Shown here piece after piece: positions 56,578 through 64,000 of a stretch of DNA of 64,000 bases. Every line of letters begins with the position of its first letter. Positions within the stretch are counted from its first letter, which is position 1. The stretch covers positions 1 through 64,000 of the forward strand of contig NZ_WBZC01000023.1 in the NCBI RefSeq assembly GCF_009017275.1. Reading direction: 5' to 3'. Below the pieces are notes generated by a model, which was not told where the DNA came from, ran no database searches, and was given only the letters and a program-made list of their open reading frames with translations. Origin of the DNA: Alkaliphilus pronyensis. Lineage in GTDB: Bacteria > Bacillota > Clostridia > Peptostreptococcales > Natronincolaceae. Both the position numbers and the translations under genes were made by a program.

Positions 56578-57840
56578 TTATCTTTCTGGTAACAGCTTAT
56601 TAGCCAGTATACCAACGATGGCAGCTAAGCTAAGACCTGCTAATTCAATATTATCTCTTATAGGTATACCACCTATGGGATTTCCAGCTCCATCGGTAGC
56701 CATTGCTGTCCCAATACCTATAACAAGTATTAATGCTGCTATTAGTAAATTTCTGCTATTTGCAAAATCTATTCTTGCTTCTACTATTGTTCTCATACCT
56801 ATACTAGCTATCATTCCGAAAAGAACTATACTTATTCCTCCCATAACTGCAACTGGGATTGATTGAAGAATTACTGCAAATTTCCCTATAAAGCTTAACC
56901 CTACAGTAACAAAAGCTGCCAGTTGTATTATGGAGGGCTCATATACCTTTGTAACGGCTAATACCCCTGTGTTTTCACCGTAGGTAGTATTGGCAGGTCC
57001 TCCAACAAAGCCAGCAAGCATTGTTGCAACTCCGTCTCCCAATAAGGTTCTATGGAGTCCAGGATTTTTAAAGAAATCTTTACCTACAACAGCACCATTT
57101 GTAGTAATATCTCCGATATGCTCCATAAATACAACCAGTACAATTGGTGCTATCATTAATATAGCTGCTATATCAAACTTTGGCATGGTAAAGGCTGGTA
57201 TAGCCAATAGCTTTGCATCTCCCAGGTTTTTAGCTAGCTCTACCAATTGTATCTCACCTAATAGAATTGCAGCCAAGTATCCTACAGATACACCTATTAA
57301 AATAGGAAGCAATTTAACAAAGCCCTTTGCATAAAGGGAAACCACTAAAACAGATACTAAAACTATAGAAGCCAATAGCCAGTTGCTTGAGGCCATACTA
57401 ATTGCTACTGGGCTTAGATTAAGTCCAATTACTACAATCATTGGTCCAGTTACTATTGGTGGAAAGAAGGATTTCACAGTATCTATTCCAAATATTTTTA
57501 CGCAGGCAGACAATAAAACATATAAAAGTCCCGCAACAATTATTCCACCTTGTGCATATTGTAGGCTGCCAAAGCTCTCTTTAACAGCTAATATTACAGG
57601 TATGAATGCAAAGCTAGAGCCAAGAAAAACTGGAACCTGTCCTTTTGTAATTAAGTGAAAAAGAAGGGTTCCAACACCTGCTGCAAACAAAGCTACAGCT
57701 GGATTTAAGCCAGTAATCATTGGTACTAAAACTGTTGCTCCAAACATTGCCAAAACATGTTGTACTGCTAAAACCAGTTTTCTTGATGGTTGTATAGCCT
57801 TTAAATCTGTTATTTCTTCCTGTAATTCCTTTTTTGTCAT
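56578..57840 (-). CDS. uraA: uracil permease (NCS2/UraA family)
   Basis: A 420-aa uracil:H+ symporter with about 14 hydrophobic segments. NCS2 landmarks are FGATVLVPMITGLNPAVALF, the QGGIIVAGLLY-like segment, EHIGDITTNGAVVGKDF and GGPANTTYGENTGVLAVTKV. GGGAGG lies upstream of the ATG. It follows pyrR with a PyrR-binding RNA motif in the 55-bp gap, so pyrimidine control of uptake is well supported. Confidence 0.95.
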   Translation of the reverse strand: MTKKELQEEITDLKAIQPSRKLVLAVQHVLAMFGATVLVPMITGLNPAVALFAAGVGTLLFHLITKGQVPVFLGSSFAFIPVILAVKESFGSLQYAQGGIIVAGLLYVLLSACVKIFGIDTVKSFFPPIVTGPMIVVIGLNLSPVAISMASSNWLLASIVLVSVLVVSLYAKGFVKLLPILIGVSVGYLAAILLGEIQLVELAKNLGDAKLLAIPAFTMPKFDIAAILMIAPIVLVVFMEHIGDITTNGAVVGKDFFKNPGLHRTLLGDGVATMLAGFVGGPANTTYGENTGVLAVTKVYEPSIIQLAAFVTVGLSFIGKFAVILQSIPVAVMGGISIVLFGMIASIGMRTIVEARIDFANSRNLLIAALILVIGIGTAMATDGAGNPIGGIPIRDNIELAGLSLAAIVGILANKLLPER

Positions 57841-57848
57841 TTGAATTC

Positions 57849-57882
57849 CTCCCTTTTTCAGTCTCTCAGGACTGGTTTAAAA
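57849..57882 (-). promoter_or_regulatory. PyrR-binding RNA site before uraA
   Basis: On the minus strand the RNA reads TTTTAAACCAGTCCTGAGAG then ACTGAAAAAGGGAGG. The conserved PyrR loop (AGTCC-nnGAGAG-nCTGAAAA type) lies directly against the ribosome-binding site. No separate terminator fits in the 55-bp gap, so translation control by PyrR is likely here. Confidence 0.8.
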
Positions 57883-57895
57883 GCTTAATTGATAG

Positions 57896-58510
<615 letters not shown>

Positions 58511-58536
58511 TTATTCCAAGATATGTTACATATACT

Positions 58537-58568
58537 TTCCTTTCAGCCTCACAGGACCTAATTAAAGG
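58537..58568 (-). promoter_or_regulatory. PyrR-binding RNA site in the pyrR leader
   Basis: On the minus strand it reads CCTTTAATTAGGTCCTGTGA then GGCTGAAAGGA, matching the PyrR anti-antiterminator consensus. Together with the terminator at 58463-58497 it forms a classical PyrR attenuator. Confidence 0.85.
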
Positions 58569-58666
58569 ATTTCAATTGAACTAAGTATATCACACACTCT
58601 TATTTATGTCTATTATTTAATTATATTTTTTCGACAAATTTCATATTTTATTCATATTTACATTAA

Positions 58667-59980
58667 TTATATTTCTTTAAGGTCCTTAACATTACTCATA
58701 TATATTGTTATGCATATCATTATTATTCCAGAGACCATTGGTAGCAGCCATGGACTTATTGAGTCTACCAATGCACCAGCAACAATAGCACCTATTGGTG
58801 ATAACGCCATACCTAATGTTCCCAGTGTGCCAGTAACTCTGCCCCTCATATCATCTGGTATTAGCCTCTGTAATGTTACATTAACAGGGACATTAATGAA
58901 GATTGCAGCTACAGCCATCATTAAATATAAAATAGTCAGTATTATTAAATACTGTGTATTATTTAATACTATAAATATCTCGGAGGTTAACAATCCAACT
59001 ATAAAAATTGCTACAGAAAAGGTTGATAAACATATTAATATTCTTTTAATATTATTTTTAACTTCAGGTAAAATAGACAACACAATGGACGCCATTAGCA
59101 TTCCTATAGGAAACATCATATTTAATATACCAAATTGCTGTGACGAGAAGCCCCACACTTCATTTACTATGTAAGGTACGGGAACCGAAAGCCCCATCAT
59201 TATTAGCATATTAAAAAACACTACAAAGGAGCCTAATACCATAAGCCATTTTTGTGTTGCTATATATCTAAGCCCATCCATTAAATCAGTAAAAAATCTG
59301 TTATTCTTAGCTTTATCATTCTCCTTCTTATTGCTGGTTTTTGACTCTCCATTAATTCTATCCCGTACCTTAAAATCAATAAATGCTTCAGAAATACCAG
59401 ATATAATAAAGGACAAGCCATTAACCAAAAGAAATAGCCTTATATCTATTAATGCATAAACCAAACCACCAATGAATGGACCTGCTATTGAGGCCAATGA
59501 TGAAATTGTATGACTTAAGGAGTTAATACGAGTTAGGTTTTCATCGTCTACAAGATTGGGTATTGATGCAGCTAAAGGGGTATTGAAAAAAACATTACAT
59601 GTAGATAATAAAAAGGTTGTTATGTATATATAGCTTAAACTTAATTCATCAATTAAGCTTGCAGCTAGTAGTCCAAGCACCACAACCCCACTTAAGACAT
59701 CTAATAACACAACCATTTTTTTTCTGTCAAATCTATCAGCAATTACTCCAGAAATTGGCCCAAAAAGTACACCAGGCAAAGTTCCTAATGCTAAGGTCAG
59801 CGAAAAATTTAAGCCTGATCCAGTTACAGATAATATATAAAGACTTATTGCAAAGCTATAAATTCTACTGCCAAATAGAGAAACAAGCTGTCCTAGCGAA
59901 ATTAAAATTATATTTTTCTTTACAATTTCCTTAACAGCTATCTTCTCCTCTATTTCATTTTTTTTTAGCGTATTCTCCAA
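58667..59980 (-). CDS. MFS exporter, DHA3 (Mef/EntS-like) family
   Basis: A 437-aa 12-helix major facilitator. The cytoplasmic loop 2-3 motif is GVIADRFDRKKMVVLLDVLS, and the helix-4 region STCNVFFNTPLAASIPNLV and C-terminal IPDDMRGRVTGTLGTLGMAL are typical of DHA3 drug or macrolide exporters. The loop between the two halves is long, charged and Lys/Asn-rich. The leader upstream contains a terminator-like structure and a short frame, consistent with antibiotic-induced attenuation (inference). Actual substrate is unknown. Confidence 0.88.
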   Translation of the reverse strand: MENTLKKNEIEEKIAVKEIVKKNIILISLGQLVSLFGSRIYSFAISLYILSVTGSGLNFSLTLALGTLPGVLFGPISGVIADRFDRKKMVVLLDVLSGVVVLGLLAASLIDELSLSYIYITTFLLSTCNVFFNTPLAASIPNLVDDENLTRINSLSHTISSLASIAGPFIGGLVYALIDIRLFLLVNGLSFIISGISEAFIDFKVRDRINGESKTSNKKENDKAKNNRFFTDLMDGLRYIATQKWLMVLGSFVVFFNMLIMMGLSVPVPYIVNEVWGFSSQQFGILNMMFPIGMLMASIVLSILPEVKNNIKRILICLSTFSVAIFIVGLLTSEIFIVLNNTQYLIILTILYLMMAVAAIFINVPVNVTLQRLIPDDMRGRVTGTLGTLGMALSPIGAIVAGALVDSISPWLLPMVSGIIMICITIYMSNVKDLKEI

Positions 59981-59998
59981 TATACATCACACCCTTCT

Positions 59999-60086
59999 AT
60001 AAAAAAAATCATAACCCTAAATTGTTAATTAAATATACACTAAATACCAATTAATCACACATGTTTATATCAAACATAGGGTTATG
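59999..60086 (-). promoter_or_regulatory. attenuator-like leader of the DHA3 exporter
   Basis: On the minus strand CATAACCCTA (60077-60086) pairs with TAGGGTTATG (60010-60019), directly followed by ATTTTTTTT (59999-60009). Between them are smaller stems ATGTTT-GATAT-AAACAT and TTAATT/AATTAA. The terminator ends 18 nt before the exporter start, so it must be read through for expression. Confidence 0.6.
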
Positions 60087-60127
60087 AAAACTTGATTTTT
60101 ATTTAATTTTGGGAGGAAAGAAATCAT
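60065..60127 (-). CDS. possible 20-aa leader peptide of the exporter
   Basis: Frame ATG to TAA encoding MISFLPKLNKNQVFITLCLI. Its last codons cover the 5' arm of the terminator stem, so a ribosome paused there would block terminator formation. No Shine-Dalgarno sequence is evident upstream of the ATG, which is the main weakness. Confidence 0.3.
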   Translation of the reverse strand: MISFLPKLNKNQVFITLCLI

Positions 60128-60143
60128 TCAATATAAAATTTAT

Positions 60144-60263
60144 CTCAGCGGCGTTACTAACACTCCGCTTCTTAAGCGGGAGATAAGTGCCGCCAAGCTT
60201 CGAAATAAGGGCAACTAGAGTTCAGGTGAAGTTAAAACTCCATCTGAACTAAGTTTTCTTTAT
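60144..60263 (+). mobile_element. 121-bp structured repeat, copy 3 (one base deleted)
   Basis: Same ends as the other copies (CTCAGCGGCG to TTTTCTTTAT), 120 bp because one C is missing in the left hairpin. The left flank is AAAATTTAT rather than TTTTCTTTAT, which fixes the left boundary at CTCAGC and leaves only TTTAT/TTAT as the shared target-like tetramer or pentamer. It lies in the accessory gap between the exporter leader and the peptide gene. Confidence 0.75.
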
Positions 60264-60404
60264 AACTCTACTTCAACAGAAAATACACGTGGAAAATCAC
60301 TTTCTCTTTAAAAGGATATAATACTATGTAATTAATCTACTTGTTGAATTGTAATATACATCTTTAAGCTTACTATAAAAATAATAGAGTATTATGCACT
60401 AAAA

Positions 60405-60533
60405 CTAAGCAAAAACCTCAATGCTATATATTCTTGGTATATCCTCACTTGCAGCATGATAAAATGCTTTATTAAAATGTGAAAATGTTAGCAAGAATAT
60501 AAAAAGTATTACAAAAGTTAATTTTTTTACCAT
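60405..60533 (-). CDS. putative secreted signal-peptide precursor (42 aa)
   Basis: Read directly from the sequence. The ATG has AAAGGAGGAGCG upstream with ideal spacing. The peptide has a basic N-terminus MVKK, a hydrophobic core (5-18, LTFVILFIFLLTFS), then a polar tail SEDIPRIYSIEVFA after an Ala-Ala pair that could be the cleavage site. The layout matches PapR/Phr/SHP-type pheromone precursors. It is divergent from the XRE-TPR regulator across 93 bp. A -10 TATAAT lies in the shared intergenic region with a poor -35, as expected for an activator-dependent promoter. Confidence 0.72.
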   Translation of the reverse strand: MVKKLTFVILFIFLLTFSHFNKAFYHAASEDIPRIYSIEVFA

Positions 60534-60626
60534 TTACGCTCCTCCTTTACATTTTATAACTATTATAGTATAATTTGATACATATGAAAACCAGAATAAA
60601 TTACGTATTGTTAGGAGTTGACAAAA

Positions 60627-61595
60627 TTGTTTGAATCTTATAAACTTAAAGAGTTAGGCAAATTTCTTAAGTCAACTAGAATCAATTTAGGCTTTACTCA
60701 AAAAGATGTGGAAAAGATAACTGGTATAACCTCAGACTCACTAAGAAGAGTTGAGCAAGGACAAGTTTTATTAAGATTTGATACATTAATACTATTATCT
60801 ATGGCCTATAAAAAAGATTTAATTGAAGACCTGAAAGTGTATTGTAATTCAACTAGATTATTATCTTATTATACAAGACTTGAGGACTTAATAATTAACT
60901 ATAGATTGGAAACTTTGCAAAACCTAAGACAGGATTATTATGACTATATAAAATGTTTTGAGCCAGATACTCCTATAAATTATCATGTTGAATGTCAATT
61001 TGAAAAATTGCTATCTGGTATTAGTAAATATAATTCATCTACTCCACAAGACAGTTTAGAAGATTTTATAGATGCAATGAGGATAAATAACACATTGTTT
61101 AACATATATAATTACCACCAATTTAAATATACAGTCTTTGAAATGAGAATTTTACTCTTAATAGCTTTAGCACTTTCTACTAAAAATGAGTTTGCTTCTT
61201 CCAATGATATGTTAGTGTATTGTTTAAAGAGGGTAAATTTAAACCGAAATTCTACTTATAATGAAAAGCTTTTAGCTATTAAAATTTACTTTAACTTATC
61301 ATATAATTATCACCGAATAGATTGTCATGATAAAGCACATAAATACTCAGTTAAAGGTATTGACTTTTGCAACAAGCATTACATTTCTTATGGGTTAGCT
61401 ACACTTCTTTATCGTAAAGGTATTGCAGAATTTTTTTTAAATAAACCAAAATATTTAATGACCCTAAATCAATCATTAACTCTTCTCTTAATTGAGGAAA
61501 AAGAAAGCCTTGCTAAAAAATATATTGATATTACTTATAAAAATTATGGTATTCCTCTATCGTTAGATACATTGTGTAATATAAGCAAAAACTAA
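60627..61595 (+). CDS. XRE-family regulator with TPR-like domain (Rgg/PlcR/RRNPP type)
   Basis: A 322-aa protein. Residues about 8-70 form a helix-turn-helix (LGKFLKSTRINLGFTQKDVE, KITGITSDSLRRVEQGQ). The remainder is all helical with TPR-like pairs, for example NYHRIDCHDKAHKYSVKGID and YISYGLATLLYRKGIAEFFL. This architecture is that of RRNPP peptide-sensing regulators. I chose the TTG that lies 9 nt after AGGAG; an in-frame TTG three codons earlier abuts the AGGAG and cannot use it. A divergent secreted-peptide gene supports the assignment. No enzyme or membrane domain is seen. Confidence 0.82.
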   Translation: MFESYKLKELGKFLKSTRINLGFTQKDVEKITGITSDSLRRVEQGQVLLRFDTLILLSMAYKKDLIEDLKVYCNSTRLLSYYTRLEDLIINYRLETLQNLRQDYYDYIKCFEPDTPINYHVECQFEKLLSGISKYNSSTPQDSLEDFIDAMRINNTLFNIYNYHQFKYTVFEMRILLLIALALSTKNEFASSNDMLVYCLKRVNLNRNSTYNEKLLAIKIYFNLSYNYHRIDCHDKAHKYSVKGIDFCNKHYISYGLATLLYRKGIAEFFLNKPKYLMTLNQSLTLLLIEEKESLAKKYIDITYKNYGIPLSLDTLCNISKN

Positions 61596-61613
61596 ACCAT
61601 CATAAAACATAAA

Positions 61614-61656
61614 CATCCTAGCTTTCTTTAAAAGAAGCTAGGATGAATATTTTTCT
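61614..61656 (+). terminator. intrinsic terminator of the RRNPP-type regulator gene
   Basis: CATCCTAGCTT and AAGCTAGGATG form an 11-bp stem around a 10-nt loop, followed by AATATTTTTCTTA on the plus strand. Confidence 0.8.
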
Positions 61657-61661
61657 TAGAA

Positions 61662-61944
61662 TTAGTAACGGGGGTTTGGGAACTGGGGCACGGTTCTTGA
61701 AGGGTAAAAGTGTTTTGTTGTATCCCTGTTTTCCGTAAATGAACTATATACAATGAGTGTTATATTTATTACATTCAAACCTTTGCTCTTGGCTATTAAT
61801 AAAGCTTGTTCTTTATTAACTCCTTTATTTTCATATACTTCATAAATTCCATTTCTATAAACATAAAGAATGTACTTAAGCTCTCTTGTATCTTTGTCCC
61901 TTCCAACAAAGGTATAATTCTTTGCATATTTCTCTTCCTCTCAT
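61662..61944 (-). pseudogene. degraded or frameshifted small ORF
   Basis: A minus-strand frame of about 90 codons, open from 61940 to TAA at 61662, reads like real protein (KYAKNYTFVGRDKDTREL, NKEQALLIAKSKGLNVINIT) but has no start codon. An ATG at 61942-61944 is one base out of frame with it, as if a single A had been inserted after the start. The last 11 codons run through the GGTTCTTG-type repeat. I do not recognise the family. A separate 43-codon frame from an ATG at 61927 has a better ribosome-binding site but poor composition. Confidence 0.4.
61683..61700 (+). repeat. second copy of the ACGGTTCTTG repeat
   Basis: CTGGGGCACGGTTCTTGA shares the GGGGnACGGTTCTTG core with the repeat at 2-22. 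It forms the end of the degraded ORF. Confidence 0.35.
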
Positions 61945-61990
61945 TTTCAAATATCTAAAGGTTAGCCGAACCCTTTTCCTTGGTCATTGT

Positions 61991-64000
61991 TTAAGGCAAT
62001 TGTCTTGCTCCCAAGTATCGTTCACTCCAATACTTGTTATATCTTAAGTTTCTTTCTTTTACCCCTGTGCTTGTAAGTATGATAAATGAACCTTCCCCTG
62101 CATATATACCTGTCATCATCGGTATATCTTCGGTCAGATGGCTTTTAAAAAATATAAGATCTCCTTCTTCTAGTTCATCAGGTGAAATAGCTTGACCTAA
62201 ATTCCATTGCTCATAGGCTTTAGCAGGTAACTTTAGATGAATATCCGATGCTTCATTGAATACTTTTTGAACAAATTGTGCCGTTGTATAGTCTTCAAAT
62301 GAAGCATCTATATATTCTTTAGCCTTAATGACGGCAGGATGGTTATTTTCTATTTTTTTATATCGTCTTGCCCCAACATATCTTTGAGTCCAATAACTAT
62401 CTGAGATATTAAGATCACGAATTGCTACACCTTCGTATTTTGTTACGACGATAAACTGCTCATTTCCAATGTATAATCCTGGTAGTAATACCTTGTCGGA
62501 GCTTTCAAAAAATAAAACATCTCCAATATTTAAATCTTGTCTTTCTACTTCATTTCCTAAAGCCCATTGTTGAAATGAATATCTTGGTAGCTCAATATCT
62601 AAGCCTGCTTTCATAACGTATTGTAAAAACCCTGAGTAATCAAAGCCCTCTATGGTATTTCCTCCTGCTACATAACCTACACCCAAGGTTTTATATGCTT
62701 CTTCAACCACTCTCGAATCCAGCCTCAAGCTAAGGGAGTCAAAGCGCTTTATTACTGCATATCGCTCCAGCAGGTACTTTCCTAAATAGCTGATTGTAGT
62801 CATACCTTCGTCGCCGGATGCATGGATTATATAATTATTTCCTAGATAAATTGCAGTATGATGTGTTTTTCCGTCCTGCTGAAATTTTCCTGTAAAGTAA
62901 ATTACGTCTCCAGGGCGCTTTTTTTCATACTCTATGGTTTCCCCTACTACAGCTTGTTTATAACTTATACGAGGCAAATAAATATTTTTAGCATCTCTGA
63001 AGACTGTCTGAACTAAATAAGAACAGTCAAAACCATCAATTGTCTCGCCACCTAACAAATAAGGAGTTCCTATATATTTCATTGCTTCTCGAATAACTAA
63101 GTTCTCATGCTGCATATAATTTTCAGGCTGAGAATAATAAATATCTTTTTCTGTCAGCCGTTTTGCTCCTACATATATGTCTGACCAGTATTCACTCTCA
63201 ATATCCCTTACCGCAGCTCCTTCTGCTACTGTCTGAACGATAAACATGCCATTTCCTTTATAAATACCAGGTATAAGACTGCTTCCCTGAAAAAATACTA
63301 AATCTCCTGCTTTAAGCTCTTGTTTAGAAATGAATTCTCCTATTTCATATATCCTATCGGAAAAAACTGATAGCTGTATGCCTAGGATGTCCTTAAAAAC
63401 ATAACGTACAAAATTAGTCGTGTTAAAGCCTTCAGCTGGTGATTTCCCTTCTGGATTATAGGGTGTCTCAAGCAAGTCCATAGCCTTTTCTACAATAGGG
63501 TTGCTTACAACAGATTCCTCAATAATATTCTTAGTAAACCGTCTTGCTCCAAGCAACCTAGATTTCCAATAATCACTTGTTTCGAGATCTACTACAGCGA
63601 CCCCCTTGGTTGTAGCAATAACAAAAATACCATTATCTATGTAAATTCCTGGTAGTCGTACACCGCTACCTTGAAAGAATAACACATCACCGGATTCAAG
63701 ATCAGACGTATCTACTTCCAGACCTACTCGCCATTGCTCGGTAGATGTTCTTGGAAAATCCAGTTTGTTTATTTCGCTAAAAACGTACTGTACAAAGCCT
63801 GAATAATCAAAGCCCTTTGGATTATTACCTCCAATTTCATAAGGAGATTCTACTAATTCAAGAGCTTTTACGGCTATAGGATTTAATTCATTGGCTATAT
63901 TCGCATAGTGCCTTGCACCTATATAATTATCCCTCCAATATGAATCTTTTACTATATTCCGTTTTACTACACCATCATTAGTTGATACAACTATAATTAT
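61991..64000 (-). CDS. multi-module NlpC/P60-like cell-wall protein (5' end beyond window)
   Basis: The frame is open to the window edge (669 visible residues, N-terminus missing). It is built of repeated modules of about 115-130 residues: the end of one, then five more. Each has a (G/S)PYxxGG-like start, GF(D/N)xSxFVQYVF, a GDVxFF strand, (L/P)GIYxGN and a closing YWxxRYxGARR. Only the third full module has the catalytic Cys (GFDCSYLVQ, codon at 63023-63025) with His in KTHHTAIYLGN and IIHASG. In the others Cys is Tyr or Thr and the His segment is replaced by LPGIY. It probably hydrolyses or binds peptidoglycan peptides. Confidence 0.85.
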   Translation of the reverse strand: MIIVVSTNDGVVKRNIVKDSYWRDNYIGARHYANIANELNPIAVKALELVESPYEIGGNNPKGFDYSGFVQYVFSEINKLDFPRTSTEQWRVGLEVDTSDLESGDVLFFQGSGVRLPGIYIDNGIFVIATTKGVAVVDLETSDYWKSRLLGARRFTKNIIEESVVSNPIVEKAMDLLETPYNPEGKSPAEGFNTTNFVRYVFKDILGIQLSVFSDRIYEIGEFISKQELKAGDLVFFQGSSLIPGIYKGNGMFIVQTVAEGAAVRDIESEYWSDIYVGAKRLTEKDIYYSQPENYMQHENLVIREAMKYIGTPYLLGGETIDGFDCSYLVQTVFRDAKNIYLPRISYKQAVVGETIEYEKKRPGDVIYFTGKFQQDGKTHHTAIYLGNNYIIHASGDEGMTTISYLGKYLLERYAVIKRFDSLSLRLDSRVVEEAYKTLGVGYVAGGNTIEGFDYSGFLQYVMKAGLDIELPRYSFQQWALGNEVERQDLNIGDVLFFESSDKVLLPGLYIGNEQFIVVTKYEGVAIRDLNISDSYWTQRYVGARRYKKIENNHPAVIKAKEYIDASFEDYTTAQFVQKVFNEASDIHLKLPAKAYEQWNLGQAISPDELEEGDLIFFKSHLTEDIPMMTGIYAGEGSFIILTSTGVKERNLRYNKYWSERYLGARQLP

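Noticed and set aside
56990-57334. 114-codon plus-strand frame opposite the uracil permease
   Set aside because: Same kind of antisense shadow, with no start signal and no recognisable domain.
58710-59174. 154-codon open frame on the plus strand opposite the exporter
   Set aside because: Ile/Thr/Pro/Asn-rich translation is typical of the antisense of a hydrophobic gene; no ribosome-binding site and it lies entirely within the exporter gene.
61804-61927. 43-codon frame starting at an ATG with AGAGGAAG upstream
   Set aside because: Met- and Lys-rich composition and overlap with the more protein-like out-of-phase frame make it a poor gene candidate.

Overview
This AT-rich window reads as a chromosomal segment of a spore-forming Clostridia member, most like the Alkaliphilus/Natronincola group. 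The evidence is the gene order (smc-ftsY-ylxM-ffh-rpsP-khpA-rimM-trmD-rplS; fapR-plsX-fabHKDG-acpP-fabF; asp23-yloV-recG-rsmD-coaD; dapF-yicC-remA-gmk-rpoZ-coaBC; priA-def-fmt-DUF116-yugP; rsmB-rlmN-stp-prkC-rsgA-rpe-thiN), the use of FabK, the sporulation gene ylbJ and frequent TTG/GTG starts. Nearly everything is on the minus strand; tmcAL, ylbJ, rpmB, rqcH and one regulator are on the plus strand. No rRNA, tRNA or CRISPR was seen, and the genus is an inference.

Layout. 1-10.7 kb: protein targeting, ribosome maturation and chromosome condensation. 10.7-17.8 kb: the fatty-acid operon with a textbook FapR operator. 18.1-21.7 kb: rpmF, yceD, ackA and tmcAL. 22.2-28.3 kb: an accessory catabolic island (class V aminotransferase, threonine aldolase, a divergent LeuC-like Fe-S dehydratase, GntP permease, FCD-type GntR regulator with its operator) between the housekeeping genes tmcAL and ylbJ. 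28.4-37.9 kb: ylbJ, coaD/rsmD/recG, yloV/asp23, rpmB and a 53-aa membrane protein too short for usual gene lists. 37.9-56.5 kb: Ser/Thr kinase-phosphatase, rRNA modification, translation initiation, primosome, CoA and dapF/rqcH genes. 56.5-58.6 kb: pyrimidine uptake and regulation with two PyrR RNA sites. 58.6-64 kb: accessory end with a DHA3 exporter behind a terminator leader, a probable peptide-pheromone/RRNPP regulator pair, a degraded ORF and a multi-module NlpC/P60 protein that runs off the window.

The most notable material lies outside the large genes: (1) a 42-aa secreted-peptide gene divergent from an XRE-TPR regulator (60405-61595); (2) a 121-bp structured repeat in three copies (12067, 43361, 60144) that looks like a non-autonomous IS200/IS605-type element and supplies the stop codons of acpP and rsmB; (3) a composite minisatellite element at four intergenic loci, two of them bracketing rpmB; (4) a 77-bp hairpin element that extends the C-terminus of YloV; (5) leader structures ahead of the exporter and the GntP permease.

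Many start codons were moved from the longest open frame to the codon with a proper ribosome-binding site. Two such false extensions run into promoter elements. All functional calls rest on motifs and gene order read by eye; no database search was possible.
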